Source: RHKX01 sp963745755
Lineage (GTDB): Bacteria > Actinomycetota > Thermoleophilia > Solirubrobacterales > 70-9
Reading direction: 5' to 3'
Length of the DNA stretch: 64,000 bases
Assembly: GCA_963745755.1 (NCBI GenBank)
Contig: CAVUYP010000001.1
Span: 2,604,001-2,668,000, forward strand
Part shown: piece by piece, positions 17,393 through 26,740 of the stretch
Position numbering within the stretch: the first letter of the stretch is position 1
Layout of the letters: each line of letters starts with the position of its first letter
Translations under genes and position numbers: made by a program
Notes under the pieces: generated by a model
The model's input: only the letters and a program-made list of their open reading frames with translations
Database searches by the model: none
Told to the model about the DNA's origin: nothing

Positions 17393-18292
17393 ATGGGGCC
17401 GAGCGGAGGCAACAACCGATGCCGTGGTCAGTCGACGGTCGAGTACGTCGGCCTGGTCCTGCTCGTCGCAGTGCTGATCCTCGCGCTCGCGACCTTGGCC
17501 GGATCCCGCGTCCCCGGAACGGCCCCGGTCCGGGCGCTGCTCGGAGCGCTGCACTGCGCGGTCGACTCCGGTTCCTGCGATCGTGTCGCGGCGCCGGTCA
17601 CGGCGATCGAGGCCGAGTACGGGCGGGAGATCGCGGCGCTGCTCGCCCGGCACGCTCCCGATGTCTTCTTCGAGCGTGACGACTTCGTGTCGCTGCCGAT
17701 CGACTTCCGCCGCTGCCGCTCGCGGCGCTGCGCCGACACGATCCGGACCGGGTCCGTGCAGGCCAGCCAGGCCGGGCTGCCGCCGGTCGCCTTCACCCAC
17801 GTCGTCGACTGCCGCGACTCCAGCGCCGCCCGCGAGCGCGGCTACGACTGCGCCGTCGCCGGCAACGTCTACCTCCAGTACTGGCTCTACTACCCGGAGA
17901 GCCTGACCCGCGGGCTCGGCCGCATCGGCGGATTCCACCGCGACGACTGGGAATCGCTGCAGGTCCGGATCGGGCCGGGCGGCGCGGTCGTTGCCCGGGC
18001 CAGCTCCCACCATGGCTACAACGGCTCGCGCGGCGGGCTCGGCAGCATCGGCAGCGACACCGGCCTGCGGCCGCGGTCGGCCTGGGAGCCGTGGAGCGGG
18101 GCCCTGCACGTCGCCGCCGGCAGCCACGCCGGCACGACCGCGCCGACACTCGGCGACAGTCGCGCGATCCACGGCGGCGACCTCGTCCTGGTCCCGGCCG
18201 AGCCGCTGGCGCGGACTAGCGCGGCACGTTTCGACGTCACGCCGCCGTGGCGGAAGGAGGTCTGGAGGCGTCCGGAGGCGATGGGGACGTGA
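17393..18292 (+). CDS. Prepilin-like anchored protein with a VPS62/NLP-like domain
   Basis: 299 residues. The N-terminus has RGQSTVEYVGLVLLVAVLIL: a glycine cut site with glutamate at +5 and tyrosine at +6, as in Flp/TadE-type prepilins, followed by a hydrophobic helix. The rest is extracellular, with several cysteines and a segment QYWLYYPES, then HRDDWESLQVRIG and SSHHGYNG. This resembles the HxxDWE core of VPS62/DUF946 and necrosis-inducing (NLP) proteins; the match is by eye and weak. If real, the domain would bind metal or glycans at the cell surface. The ATG is 6 bases after TAGCGT. The gene's stop lies about 40 bases before egtB. Confidence 0.6.
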   Translation: MGPSGGNNRCRGQSTVEYVGLVLLVAVLILALATLAGSRVPGTAPVRALLGALHCAVDSGSCDRVAAPVTAIEAEYGREIAALLARHAPDVFFERDDFVSLPIDFRRCRSRRCADTIRTGSVQASQAGLPPVAFTHVVDCRDSSAARERGYDCAVAGNVYLQYWLYYPESLTRGLGRIGGFHRDDWESLQVRIGPGGAVVARASSHHGYNGSRGGLGSIGSDTGLRPRSAWEPWSGALHVAAGSHAGTTAPTLGDSRAIHGGDLVLVPAEPLARTSAARFDVTPPWRKEVWRRPEAMGT

Positions 18293-18321
18293 CCTGCGGC
18301 GAGCCGGGGAGCCGGCCCGGA

Positions 18322-18333
18322 TAAGCTCCGGCA
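18322..18333 (+). promoter_or_regulatory. -10 box just before the presumed egtB start
   Basis: TAAGCT followed by 6 bases and then ATC, in frame with egtB. The spacing equals that of TAGCGT-ATG at 17393 and TAGCCT-ATG at 63342. It marks the likely transcript and translation start. Confidence 0.5.
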
Positions 18334-19533
18334 ATCCCGGCGCCGACGAAGGCAACCGATAGGGCGGAGATCGCGGAGCGGCTGGCTGAGGCCCGCGAGC
18401 GTACGCTGCTGCTCGTCGAGCAGCTCGGCGACGAGCAGCTCAACACGGTCTATTCGCCGCTGCTCAGCCCGCTCGCCTGGGACCTCGGCCACATCGCCAA
18501 CTTCGAGGAGCTCTGGCTGGTCCAGAGGGCCGGCGGCGCGGCCCCGATGCACGGCGATCTCGGTCGCTTCTACGACGCGATCGAGAATCCGCGCGCGGCC
18601 CGCAACGAGCTGCCGATCCTGCGCGGCGACGAGCTCCGCGCCTATATGGAGGAGGTCCGCGCCCGAGCGCTCGAGGTGCTCGACGCGATCGACCTCGACG
18701 GCCCCGAGCGGCCGATTCTCCGCGACGGGTTCGTCTACGAGATGCTGATCGCGCACGAGCAGCAGCACACCGAGACGATGCTGCAGCTCCTGCAGATGAT
18801 CGACGGCTACGAGCCACCGCTCTCGGCCCCGCCGCCGGTCGCCGCCGGCGACGGCCCGGAGATGGTCGCCGTCGCCGGCGGCAGGGTCGAGATCGGCGCC
18901 GCCGGGGGCGGCTTCGCCTATGACAACGAGCGGCCCCGCCACGCGGTCGAGATCGCTCCCTTCCGGATCGACCGGCTCGCGGTCGCGAACGGCGACTTCG
19001 GCCGTTTCGTGGCCGAGACCGGCGCCGAGCCGCCGCTGTACTGGGAGCGCGACGGCGCCGGCGGTTGGGTCGACACGAGGTTCGGCCGCCGCGCCGAGCT
19101 CGATCCGGCCGCCCCGGTCGTCCACGTCGATCATTCGCAGGCCGGTGCGTTCGCGCTCTGGGCGGGCAAGCGGCTGCCGACCGAGCTGGAGTGGGAGGCC
19201 GCCGCCGCCGGCTCCGGTCCCGACGCCGCCAACCTCGGTCACGGTGGGTTCGCGACCCGGCCGCCGGATCCCGCGAACCGGTCCGCAGCCGGCGCCCTTG
19301 GGATGCTCGGCGACGCCTGGGAGTGGACGAGCTCGGAGCTGAACGCCTACCCGGGCTTCGAGGCCTTTCCCTATCGCGAGTACTCGGAGGTCTTCTTCGC
19401 CTCGGGTTTCCCGGTTCTCCGCGGCGGATCGTGGGCGACGGCGAGGAACGTGATCAGGCTCAGCTTCCGCAACTGGGACCTGCCCGAGCGCCGGCAGATC
19501 TTCTCCGGGTTCCGCTGCGCCGAGGACGGCTGA
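18334..19533 (+). CDS. egtB: Ergothioneine synthase EgtB (apparent ATC start)
   Basis: EgtB is the iron-dependent sulfoxide synthase that joins hercynine to cysteine or gamma-glutamylcysteine. The DinB-like domain supplies three iron-binding histidines: one in WDLGHIANFEE and two in HEQQHTETML. The C-terminal formylglycine-generating-type domain includes LGDAWEWTSSELNAYPGF, VLRGGSWAT and SFRNWDLPERRQIFSGFRC. Length is 399 residues if translation starts at ATC 18334. No ATG, GTG or TTG exists in frame between the stop at 18322 and residue 72, and starting there would delete the first histidine. ATC could be a rare start or a one-base consensus error for ATG. The TGA overlaps the egtD ATG. Confidence 0.9.
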   Translation: MPAPTKATDRAEIAERLAEARERTLLLVEQLGDEQLNTVYSPLLSPLAWDLGHIANFEELWLVQRAGGAAPMHGDLGRFYDAIENPRAARNELPILRGDELRAYMEEVRARALEVLDAIDLDGPERPILRDGFVYEMLIAHEQQHTETMLQLLQMIDGYEPPLSAPPPVAAGDGPEMVAVAGGRVEIGAAGGGFAYDNERPRHAVEIAPFRIDRLAVANGDFGRFVAETGAEPPLYWERDGAGGWVDTRFGRRAELDPAAPVVHVDHSQAGAFALWAGKRLPTELEWEAAAAGSGPDAANLGHGGFATRPPDPANRSAAGALGMLGDAWEWTSSELNAYPGFEAFPYREYSEVFFASGFPVLRGGSWATARNVIRLSFRNWDLPERRQIFSGFRCAEDG

Positions 19534-20507
19534 TGGACGGGCCGATCGAGATCGCCGTCGACCTGCCCGAGGGCGGCGCGCTCGCGGGGATGGCCGAGGT
19601 CGTCCGCGAGGGTCTCTCGAGCCCGTTCAAGGAGCTGCCGCCGAAGTACTTCTACGACGAGCTCGGGTCGGAGCTGTTCGAGCGGATCACCGAGCAGCCC
19701 GAGTATTACCCGACCCGATGCGAGCGCGAGATCCTCGCCGCCCGCGCGGCCGCGGTCGCCGCCGCGGGGCGGCCGCGGACGTTGATCGAGCTTGGCTCCG
19801 GCGCCGCCGCGAAGAGCAGGGTGCTGCTCGACGCGATGCGAGACGCCGGCACCCTCGAACGGTTCGTGCCGGTCGACATCTCCGAGGGGATCACGCGGCG
19901 GGTCGCCGCCGAGCTCGTCGACGAGTACCCGGGCCTGGCCGTCGAGGGGATCGTCTGCGACTACGAGACCCACCTCGAGCGGATCCCGCGGCCGGAGGGC
20001 GCGCTGATCGCCTTCCTCGGCGGCACGATCGGCAACTTCCGGCCGGCGCCGCGGCGGTCGTTCCTGGCCCGGATCGCGACCCTGATGTACCCCGAGGATC
20101 GGTTCCTGCTCGGCACCGACCTCGTCAAGGACCGGGCCCGCCTCGAGGCCGCCTACAACGATCAGGCCGGGGTCACCGCCCGGTTCAACAAGAACGTCCT
20201 CAACGTCCTCAACCGCGAGCTCGACGCCGACTTCGACCTCGACGGCTTCGAGCACGTCGCCTTCTGGGACGCGGAGAACGAGTGGATCGACATCCGCCTG
20301 CGGGCGCTGCGAGAGCAGTTCGTCGACCTCCGCGAGCTCGACATGCGCACGCACTTCTCGCGCAACGAGGAGATGCGCACCGAGATCTCGACGAAGTTCA
20401 CCCGCGAGCGGATCGAATCCAGCTACGCCGACGCCGGCCTCGAGATGATCGAGTGGTGGACCGACCGTGAGGGGCTGTTCGCGCTCAGCCTCGCCCGTCC
20501 GTTATAG
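19533..20507 (+). CDS. egtD: Histidine N-alpha-methyltransferase EgtD
   Basis: 324 residues. EgtD trimethylates histidine to hercynine, the first step of ergothioneine synthesis. Family motifs are LPPKYFYDELGSELFERIT, QPEYYPTRCE, IELGSGAAAKS (SAM site), FLGGTIGNF, LEAAYNDQAGVTARFNKNVL and MRTEISTKF, where the tyrosine and glutamate contact histidine in known structures. It overlaps egtB (TGATG). egtA, egtC and egtE homologues are not in the window; gamma-glutamylcysteine may come from elsewhere, or EgtB may use cysteine directly. The stop codon lies inside the -10 box of the next gene. Confidence 0.95.
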   Translation: MDGPIEIAVDLPEGGALAGMAEVVREGLSSPFKELPPKYFYDELGSELFERITEQPEYYPTRCEREILAARAAAVAAAGRPRTLIELGSGAAAKSRVLLDAMRDAGTLERFVPVDISEGITRRVAAELVDEYPGLAVEGIVCDYETHLERIPRPEGALIAFLGGTIGNFRPAPRRSFLARIATLMYPEDRFLLGTDLVKDRARLEAAYNDQAGVTARFNKNVLNVLNRELDADFDLDGFEHVAFWDAENEWIDIRLRALREQFVDLRELDMRTHFSRNEEMRTEISTKFTRERIESSYADAGLEMIEWWTDREGLFALSLARPL

Positions 20508-20518
20508 GGTCGCGGGCG
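20505..20518 (+). promoter_or_regulatory. -10 box before the TTG start of the ABC ATPase gene
   Basis: TATAGGGT contains TAGGGT 8 bases before the TTG at 20519. It overlaps the egtD stop codon, so the transporter can be transcribed separately as well as by read-through from egtBD. Confidence 0.5.
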
Positions 20519-21709
20519 TTGACCGGGCCGGAGGTTGAAGAGACGGGGGAGGGCCACGCCGCGGCTTCGGTGACCTTCCGGAACGTGACCAAGCGCTATC
20601 GCGGCGCCGACGGCGATGCGGTCAGCGACCTCAGCCTCGAGGTCCCGGCCGGGGAGATCTGCGTCCTCGTCGGGCCGTCCGGATGCGGCAAGACGACGGC
20701 GATGCGGATGGTCAACCGCACGGTCGAGATCACCAGCGGCGAGATCGAGGTCGGGGAGACGGTCGTGACCGAGCGCTCGCCGGCGCAGTTGCGCCGCGAG
20801 ATCGGCTACGTGATCCAGCAGATCGGCCTCTTCCCGCACCGCACGATTGCCCAGAACATCGCCACCGTGCCGGCCCTGCTCGGCTGGGACGGGAAGCGGA
20901 CCGATGCCCGCGTCCGCGAGCTGCTCGAGCTGATCTCGCTGCCGGCCGACGTCGCCGACCGCTATCCGGCCCAGCTCTCCGGCGGCCAGCAGCAGCGGGT
21001 CGGCGTCGCCCGGGCGCTGGCGGCCGACCCGCCGGTGATGCTGATGGACGAGCCGTTCGGAGCGATCGACCCGATCAACCGTGAGCGTCTCCAGAACGAG
21101 TTCCTGAGGCTGCAGGCGGAGATCCGCAAGACGATCCTGTTCGTCACCCACGACATCGACGAGGCGATCAAGATGGGCGACCGGATCGCGGTCCTGCGCG
21201 AGGGCGGCCACCTCGCCCAGTTCGCGACCCCGGCAGAGCTGCTGATGGCCCCGGCCGACGACTTCGTCGAGGACTTCGTCGGCGCCGATCGGGCGCTGAA
21301 GCGGCTTGCGCTGATGCGCGTCTCCGACGTCGACCTCTGGGAGGCGCCGCTCGCCTTCGCCGGCCAGGACACGGCCGACGTCCACGCCAAGCTTGAGCGC
21401 GCCGAGGTGCCGTGGGCGCTGCTCGTCGACTCCGACCGCAAGCCGGTCGGTTGGCTGTCGGATCGCGACCTGGCCGCGAGCACGGTCCCCGGCCGCCCCG
21501 GCATCTCGCCGCAGCCCGTCCTCGACCGCGACGACGTCCTCCGCGACGCGCTCTCGGATCTGCTCCAGTCGCAGACCCACTACGCGCCCGTCGTCGACGC
21601 CCGCGGGGTGACGACCGGCATCCTCTCGCTCGACATCATCTCCGAGTTCCTCGCATCCGACGAGGCGAAGGCCGAAGAGCACGCCGCCGCCGAGCGCCCG
21701 ATCGGCTGA
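20519..21709 (+). CDS. OpuC/EgtV-type ABC transporter ATP-binding protein with CBS domains
   Basis: 396 residues. The ATPase domain has Walker A GPSGCGKTTAMRM, Q-loop IQQIGLFPHRTI, signature LSGGQQQRVGVARAL, Walker B VMLMDEPFGAIDP and switch histidine FVTHDIDEA. The C-terminal ~130 residues form a CBS pair (WALLVDSDRKPVGWLSDRDL, HYAPVVDARGVTTGILSLD). This is the OpuCA/ProV plan for quaternary amine uptake. The same plan is found in EgtV of the EgtUV ergothioneine importer. Direct adjacency to egtBD makes ergothioneine, hercynine or another betaine the likely cargo; this is inference. TTG is the start because TAGGGT lies 8 bases upstream. Confidence 0.88.
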   Translation: MTGPEVEETGEGHAAASVTFRNVTKRYRGADGDAVSDLSLEVPAGEICVLVGPSGCGKTTAMRMVNRTVEITSGEIEVGETVVTERSPAQLRREIGYVIQQIGLFPHRTIAQNIATVPALLGWDGKRTDARVRELLELISLPADVADRYPAQLSGGQQQRVGVARALAADPPVMLMDEPFGAIDPINRERLQNEFLRLQAEIRKTILFVTHDIDEAIKMGDRIAVLREGGHLAQFATPAELLMAPADDFVEDFVGADRALKRLALMRVSDVDLWEAPLAFAGQDTADVHAKLERAEVPWALLVDSDRKPVGWLSDRDLAASTVPGRPGISPQPVLDRDDVLRDALSDLLQSQTHYAPVVDARGVTTGILSLDIISEFLASDEAKAEEHAAAERPIG

Positions 21710-21716
21710 GCGGATC

Positions 21717-22451
21717 GTGATCGCGACCGCCGTCTCGCTGCTCGCCCAGGTCCAGCTCCGCGATCCGGGCAGCGGCGCGACGACCTGCCAGGGCAACAAC
21801 GAGGCGTTCTGCCCCGGCTTCGTGATCGACAACATCGGCGACTACGTCTCGCCGCTGCTCGAGCACGTCGTCCTCGTCCTCGGCTCGGTCCTGATCGGCT
21901 TCCTGATCGCGATGGCCCTGGCGATCGGCTCGCACGGGCGCCGCTGGCTGATCCCGGTCTTCATCGGCACGACCGGCGTCCTCTACACGATTCCGAGCAT
22001 CGCCCTGTTTCTGCTGCTGCTGCCGGTCACCGGGCGCGGCACCGAGACGGCGCTGATCGCCCTCTCGCTCTACAACCTCCAGATCATCTACCGCAACGCC
22101 AACTCGGGGCTGGCCAACGTTCCCGGGTCGGCGCGCGAATCCGGCACCGGGATGGGGATGACCAAGCGCCAGCTGCTCTGGAAGGTCGAGCTGCCGCTGG
22201 CGGTTCCCGAGATCATCGCCGGGGTCCGGATCGCCACCGTCTCGACGGTCGCGATCGCCACCCTGGCGATCTTCGCCGGCGCCGGCGGGCTCGGCGAGAT
22301 CCTCTACAACGAGGGCATCCAGCGCGGCGTCTTCAAGACGAACATCGTCTTCGGCAGCGTCCTCGCGGTCACGCTCGCGATCACCTTCGACGGCCTGCTC
22401 GTCCTCGCACAGCGCTATGTCGCGCCGTGGCGGAAGGTGCGGGCGCTGTGA
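21717..22451 (+). CDS. OpuC-type ABC transporter permease 1
   Basis: 244 residues with about five or six membrane helices (VLVLGSVLIGFLIAMALAIG, GVLYTIPSIALFLLLLPVTG). The permease loop is ESGTGMGMTKRQLLWKVELP followed by AVPEIIAGVRIA, the EAA motif that docks on the ATPase. The N-terminal segment before the first helix (DPGSGATTCQGNNEAFCPGF) has two cysteines and faces outward. GTG start 7 bases after the ATPase stop. It shares its operon with a second permease, so the channel is probably a heterodimer. Confidence 0.9.
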   Translation: MIATAVSLLAQVQLRDPGSGATTCQGNNEAFCPGFVIDNIGDYVSPLLEHVVLVLGSVLIGFLIAMALAIGSHGRRWLIPVFIGTTGVLYTIPSIALFLLLLPVTGRGTETALIALSLYNLQIIYRNANSGLANVPGSARESGTGMGMTKRQLLWKVELPLAVPEIIAGVRIATVSTVAIATLAIFAGAGGLGEILYNEGIQRGVFKTNIVFGSVLAVTLAITFDGLLVLAQRYVAPWRKVRAL

Positions 22452-23185
22452 GCGCAGCCCTCGTCCTCCCCGGCTTCCTCGGCTCGTTCGGCGGCGCCGT
22501 CGACTTCATCTTCAGCGAGCGCGACTCGGTCCAGGGCGGGCTCCAGGTCGGCGGGCTCGGCCAGATCTGGGACCTGCTGGCGACGCAGATGGCGATCAGC
22601 CTCGTCGCGCTGCTGCTCGCGGTGGCGATCGCGCTCCCGGTCGGGCTCTGGCTCGGCCATCGCGGCGTCGGCGAGTTCGCCGCGGTTGCCGTCGGTAACG
22701 CCGGCCGGGCGATCCCCGAGCTGGCCCTGATCGCTCTGATGGTCGCGTTCGTCGGCACCGGCAACCTCAACGTGACGATCGCGGTGACGATCCTCGGCAT
22801 CCCGCCGATCCTCACGAACGCGTTCGTCGGGGTCCGCCAGGTCGACCGCGGCGCCGTCGACGCCGCCCGCGGCATGGGAATGTCAGAGTTCGAGATCGTC
22901 CGCCGGGTCGAGCTGCCGCTGGCGATCCCGACGATCATGGGCGGGGTCCGGACCGCCTCGGTCAACATCATCGCGACCTCGACGATCGGCTCGTTGGCCG
23001 GGGTCAAGACCCTCGGCGATCTGATCCTCAGCCCGAACGTCTACGGCAACGAGGGCGTGATCGCCGGGGCGATCGTCGTCGCGCTGCTGGCGCTCACGTT
23101 CGAGTTCATCCTCGCCGCGCTCCAGCACCTGATGACGCCGCGCGGGCTCACGCTTCAGCGCGCCGCCGCCAGGATAAGTGCATAG
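22448..23185 (+). CDS. OpuC-type ABC transporter permease 2
   Basis: 245 residues. Membrane helices include ISLVALLLAVAIALPVGLWL and AIPELALIALMVAFVGTG. The EAA loop reads DAARGMGMSEFEIVRRVELP, then LAIPTIMGGVRTASVN, as in OpuCB/OpuCD. The GTG overlaps the stop of permease 1 (GTGA), so translation is coupled. The C-terminus ends with a short basic tail. Confidence 0.9.
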   Translation: MSAALVLPGFLGSFGGAVDFIFSERDSVQGGLQVGGLGQIWDLLATQMAISLVALLLAVAIALPVGLWLGHRGVGEFAAVAVGNAGRAIPELALIALMVAFVGTGNLNVTIAVTILGIPPILTNAFVGVRQVDRGAVDAARGMGMSEFEIVRRVELPLAIPTIMGGVRTASVNIIATSTIGSLAGVKTLGDLILSPNVYGNEGVIAGAIVVALLALTFEFILAALQHLMTPRGLTLQRAAARISA

Positions 23186-23244
23186 GATCGTCGTTCAGCC
23201 GCGGAGGGGCCGCGGCCAACCAAAACGGGAGGAATCAAGACCAG

Positions 23245-24231
23245 ATGCGTAGCAAGACCCGCCTGCGGGGAGTCCTTGCCCTGTTGAGCCTGCTCGTCGC
23301 CGCCGTCGCGCTCGCCGCGTGCGGCTCCGACGACGGGACCTCGACCGAGGCCGGCTCGACCGCCGCCGGCGACAACCTGATCCAGGACAACCCGGACAAC
23401 AACGGTGTCAAGCTGACGATCGGCTCGAAGAACTTCACCGAGCAGTTCATCCTCGGCGAGATCTACGCGCAGTCGCTCCAAGCGGCCGGCTACGACGTCT
23501 CGACCGACCTCAATCTCGGTTCCGAGCAGGTCGCGCTGAAGTCGCTCGAGAACGGCGAGATCAGCGGCTATCCGGAGTACACGTCGACGGCGCTGACGTC
23601 GTTTTTCGACGTCGCGCCCGAGGACGTCCCCGCCGACGCCCAGCAGGCCGTCGACGACACCCAGGACCAGTTCGCGAAGCTCGGGCTGGTCGCATTCAGC
23701 CCGACGCCGTTCGCGGACGCCAACGCGGTCGGCCTGCTGCAGTCGACGGCCGACGATCTCGGGGTCACGTCGATCTCCGACCTCGAGGGCAAGTCGCAGG
23801 ATCTGACCCTCGCCGGCTCGCCCGAGTGCCGGCAGCGGATCGACTGCCTCGCCGGCCTCGAGCAGTACTACGGGCTGCAGTTCAAGAAGTTCACCCCGAT
23901 CGACATCGGGCTGCGCTACGAGGTTCTCGACAAGGGCGACGCGGACCTGTCGATCCTGTTCACCAGCGACGCACAGCTGTTCGTCGACAGCGACAAGTAC
24001 ACGCTGCTCACCGACGACAAGGGCGTGCTGCCGGCCGGCAACGTGATCTTCATCTCCGACGAGAAGGTCGCCGCCGACGCCGGTCCCGATTACCAGGACA
24101 CGATCGAGAAGGTCCAGCAGGGTCTGACGCTCGAGGTCATGCAGGAGCTCAACGCCCGCGTCGACGTCGACAAGGAGAAGCCTGAGGACGTCGCCGCCCA
24201 GTACCTGCAGGAGTCGGGCTACACCGAGTAG
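23245..24231 (+). CDS. OpuC-type substrate-binding lipoprotein
   Basis: 328 residues. The lipobox is VALAACGS, with cysteine at about residue 27 after a hydrophobic stretch, so the mature protein is membrane-anchored outside. The binding domain starts LTIGSKNFTEQFILGEIYAQ and contains SGYPEYTSTALTSFF, both typical of OpuBC/OpuCC/EgtU-type periplasmic domains for betaine, choline, carnitine or ergothioneine. GGGAGGA lies 12 bases before the ATG, one of the clear ribosome sites here; a 60-base gap and TAGGAT at 23184 suggest extra control of this abundant component. A strong terminator follows. Confidence 0.92.
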   Translation: MRSKTRLRGVLALLSLLVAAVALAACGSDDGTSTEAGSTAAGDNLIQDNPDNNGVKLTIGSKNFTEQFILGEIYAQSLQAAGYDVSTDLNLGSEQVALKSLENGEISGYPEYTSTALTSFFDVAPEDVPADAQQAVDDTQDQFAKLGLVAFSPTPFADANAVGLLQSTADDLGVTSISDLEGKSQDLTLAGSPECRQRIDCLAGLEQYYGLQFKKFTPIDIGLRYEVLDKGDADLSILFTSDAQLFVDSDKYTLLTDDKGVLPAGNVIFISDEKVAADAGPDYQDTIEKVQQGLTLEVMQELNARVDVDKEKPEDVAAQYLQESGYTE

Positions 24232-24242
24232 GAGCGTGCGGA

Positions 24243-24281
24243 GGCGCGGCGGGACCGGTTCGGAGCCGGTCTCGCCGCGCC
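24243..24281 (+). terminator. Strong terminator of the egt/ABC operon
   Basis: A 16-base stem (GGCGCGGCGGGACCGG with CCGGTCTCGCCGCGCC, one G-T pair) and a 7-base loop, 12 bases after the lipoprotein stop. It closes the run of six co-directional genes from egtB. Confidence 0.8.
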
Positions 24282-24325
24282 GCTCCGGTTCCGGGCATTC
24301 AGGCGTTCGGATAGGCTCGGCTGCG

Positions 24326-24817
24326 ATGGATTTCTCGAAGCTCTCGCGCGCCGAATGGCTCGGGCTCGCCGCCTCGGCGCTGCTCGTCGTCGCGGTGCTG
24401 CTGCTGCCCTGGTACGACCTCGCCGAGGGACCCTCGCGAGCGCCCGGCGGCGACGGCTTCCTGTGCGGCGACGGCGAGTTCAGCTGCACCGGCTTCGCGA
24501 CCTTCCCGCTGCTCCGCTGGCTGCTGCTCGCCGCCGCGACGGCGCCGTGGATCCTCGCCTACATCGTCGTCCGCGGCAAGAAGCTCTCCTGGCCGCCCGG
24601 CGAGCTGACGATGGTCGTCGGGTTCACCGCCTTCGTGCTGATCGCCTACAACGGGATCATCGATCCGCCCGGCTCCGGCAACCAGGAGATCGGCATCACC
24701 AAGGAGATCGGCTACTACGTGGCCCTGTTCGCCGCGCTCGGCATCGCCGCCGCCGGGATCGGCAGGGCGATGGAGGTCGCCAAGGACGCGCCCCGCAAGG
24801 CGCCCGGTACGGTCTGA
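24326..24817 (+). CDS. Four-helix membrane protein of unknown function
   Basis: 163 residues with four predicted membrane helices: LGLAASALLVVAVLLLPWY, LLRWLLLAAATAPWILAYIV, ELTMVVGFTAFVLIAY and IGYYVALFAALGIAAAGIG. The first loop holds two cysteines (FLCGDGEFSCTG). This pattern of small actinobacterial membrane proteins is common but has no assigned role. The ATG is 8 bases after TAGGCT. The next gene begins 5 bases after its stop. Confidence 0.7.
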   Translation: MDFSKLSRAEWLGLAASALLVVAVLLLPWYDLAEGPSRAPGGDGFLCGDGEFSCTGFATFPLLRWLLLAAATAPWILAYIVVRGKKLSWPPGELTMVVGFTAFVLIAYNGIIDPPGSGNQEIGITKEIGYYVALFAALGIAAAGIGRAMEVAKDAPRKAPGTV

Positions 24818-24821
24818 GCCG

Positions 24822-25838
<1,017 letters not shown>

Positions 25839-25849
25839 CCGGTGATCCG

Positions 25850-26740
25850 ATGCAACTGATCGCCGGCGCGACCGGATACATCGGTGGCCTGCTCGCGGCC
25901 CGGCTCGCCGAGCAGGGCCGCGAGATCCGCTGCCTCGCCCGTGATCCCGAGGGCGCGGCGGCCAAGCTCGACGAACGCTGCGAGCTGGTCCGCGGCGACG
26001 TCCTCGACCGCGTCACCCTCGACCCGGCGCTGGCCGGCGTCGACGTCGCCTACTACCTCGTTCATTCGATGGGGCGGGGCGGCGATGGCGACTTCGAGGA
26101 GCGCGACCGCCGCGGCGCCCGAAACTTCGCGGCGGCCGCAAAGGCCGCCGGCGTCGAGCGGATCATCTACCTCGGCGGGCTCGGAGAGGGAACCTCGCCG
26201 CATCTGCGCTCCCGCCAGGAGACCGCCGAGGGGCTGGCTTCGACCGGCATCCCGCTGACCTACTTCCGCGCGGCGATCGTGATCGGGTCGGGCAGCGAGT
26301 CGCTGCGCACGATCGCCTACCTGGTCCGCCGCCTGCCGGCGATGGTGACGCCGAGCTGGACGTCGACGCGGACGCAGCCGATCGCCGCCGCCGACGTCGT
26401 CGAGTACCTCGCCGCCGCCCTCGAGGTGCCCGCCTCGACCGGCCGCGAGATCGAGATCGGTGGCCGCGAGGTGACCACCTACGGTGGGCTGCTCGACGTC
26501 TGCGCCCGCGCCCAGGGCAAGCGCCCGCGCCCGCGGGTCGGGGTGCCGCTGCTGTCGCCGGGGCTGAGCTCGCACTGGATCGGGCTGGTGACGCCGGTCG
26601 ACGCCGGGGTCGCTCGGCCGCTCGTCGAGGGCCTGACCACCGAGACGGTCGTCACCGACGAGAGCGGCATGGAGCTGTTCGACGTCGAGCCGACGCCGCT
26701 CGAGGACGCGATGCGCACCGCGGTCGAGGAGCTGTTCTGA
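25850..26740 (+). CDS. NAD(P)-binding SDR-like protein (NmrA/complex I assembly type)
   Basis: 296 residues of the atypical short-chain dehydrogenase group. The nucleotide-binding glycine motif is GATGYIGGLLAARLAEQG (about 6-23), followed by VRGDVLDRVTL and a central VERIIYLGGLGE. The catalytic YxxxK tyrosine is not clearly present, which fits non-catalytic or regulatory members. Substrate unknown. It ends one base before the convergent YihY-family gene, with no room for a terminator. Confidence 0.8.
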   Translation: MQLIAGATGYIGGLLAARLAEQGREIRCLARDPEGAAAKLDERCELVRGDVLDRVTLDPALAGVDVAYYLVHSMGRGGDGDFEERDRRGARNFAAAAKAAGVERIIYLGGLGEGTSPHLRSRQETAEGLASTGIPLTYFRAAIVIGSGSESLRTIAYLVRRLPAMVTPSWTSTRTQPIAAADVVEYLAAALEVPASTGREIEIGGREVTTYGGLLDVCARAQGKRPRPRVGVPLLSPGLSSHWIGLVTPVDAGVARPLVEGLTTETVVTDESGMELFDVEPTPLEDAMRTAVEELF

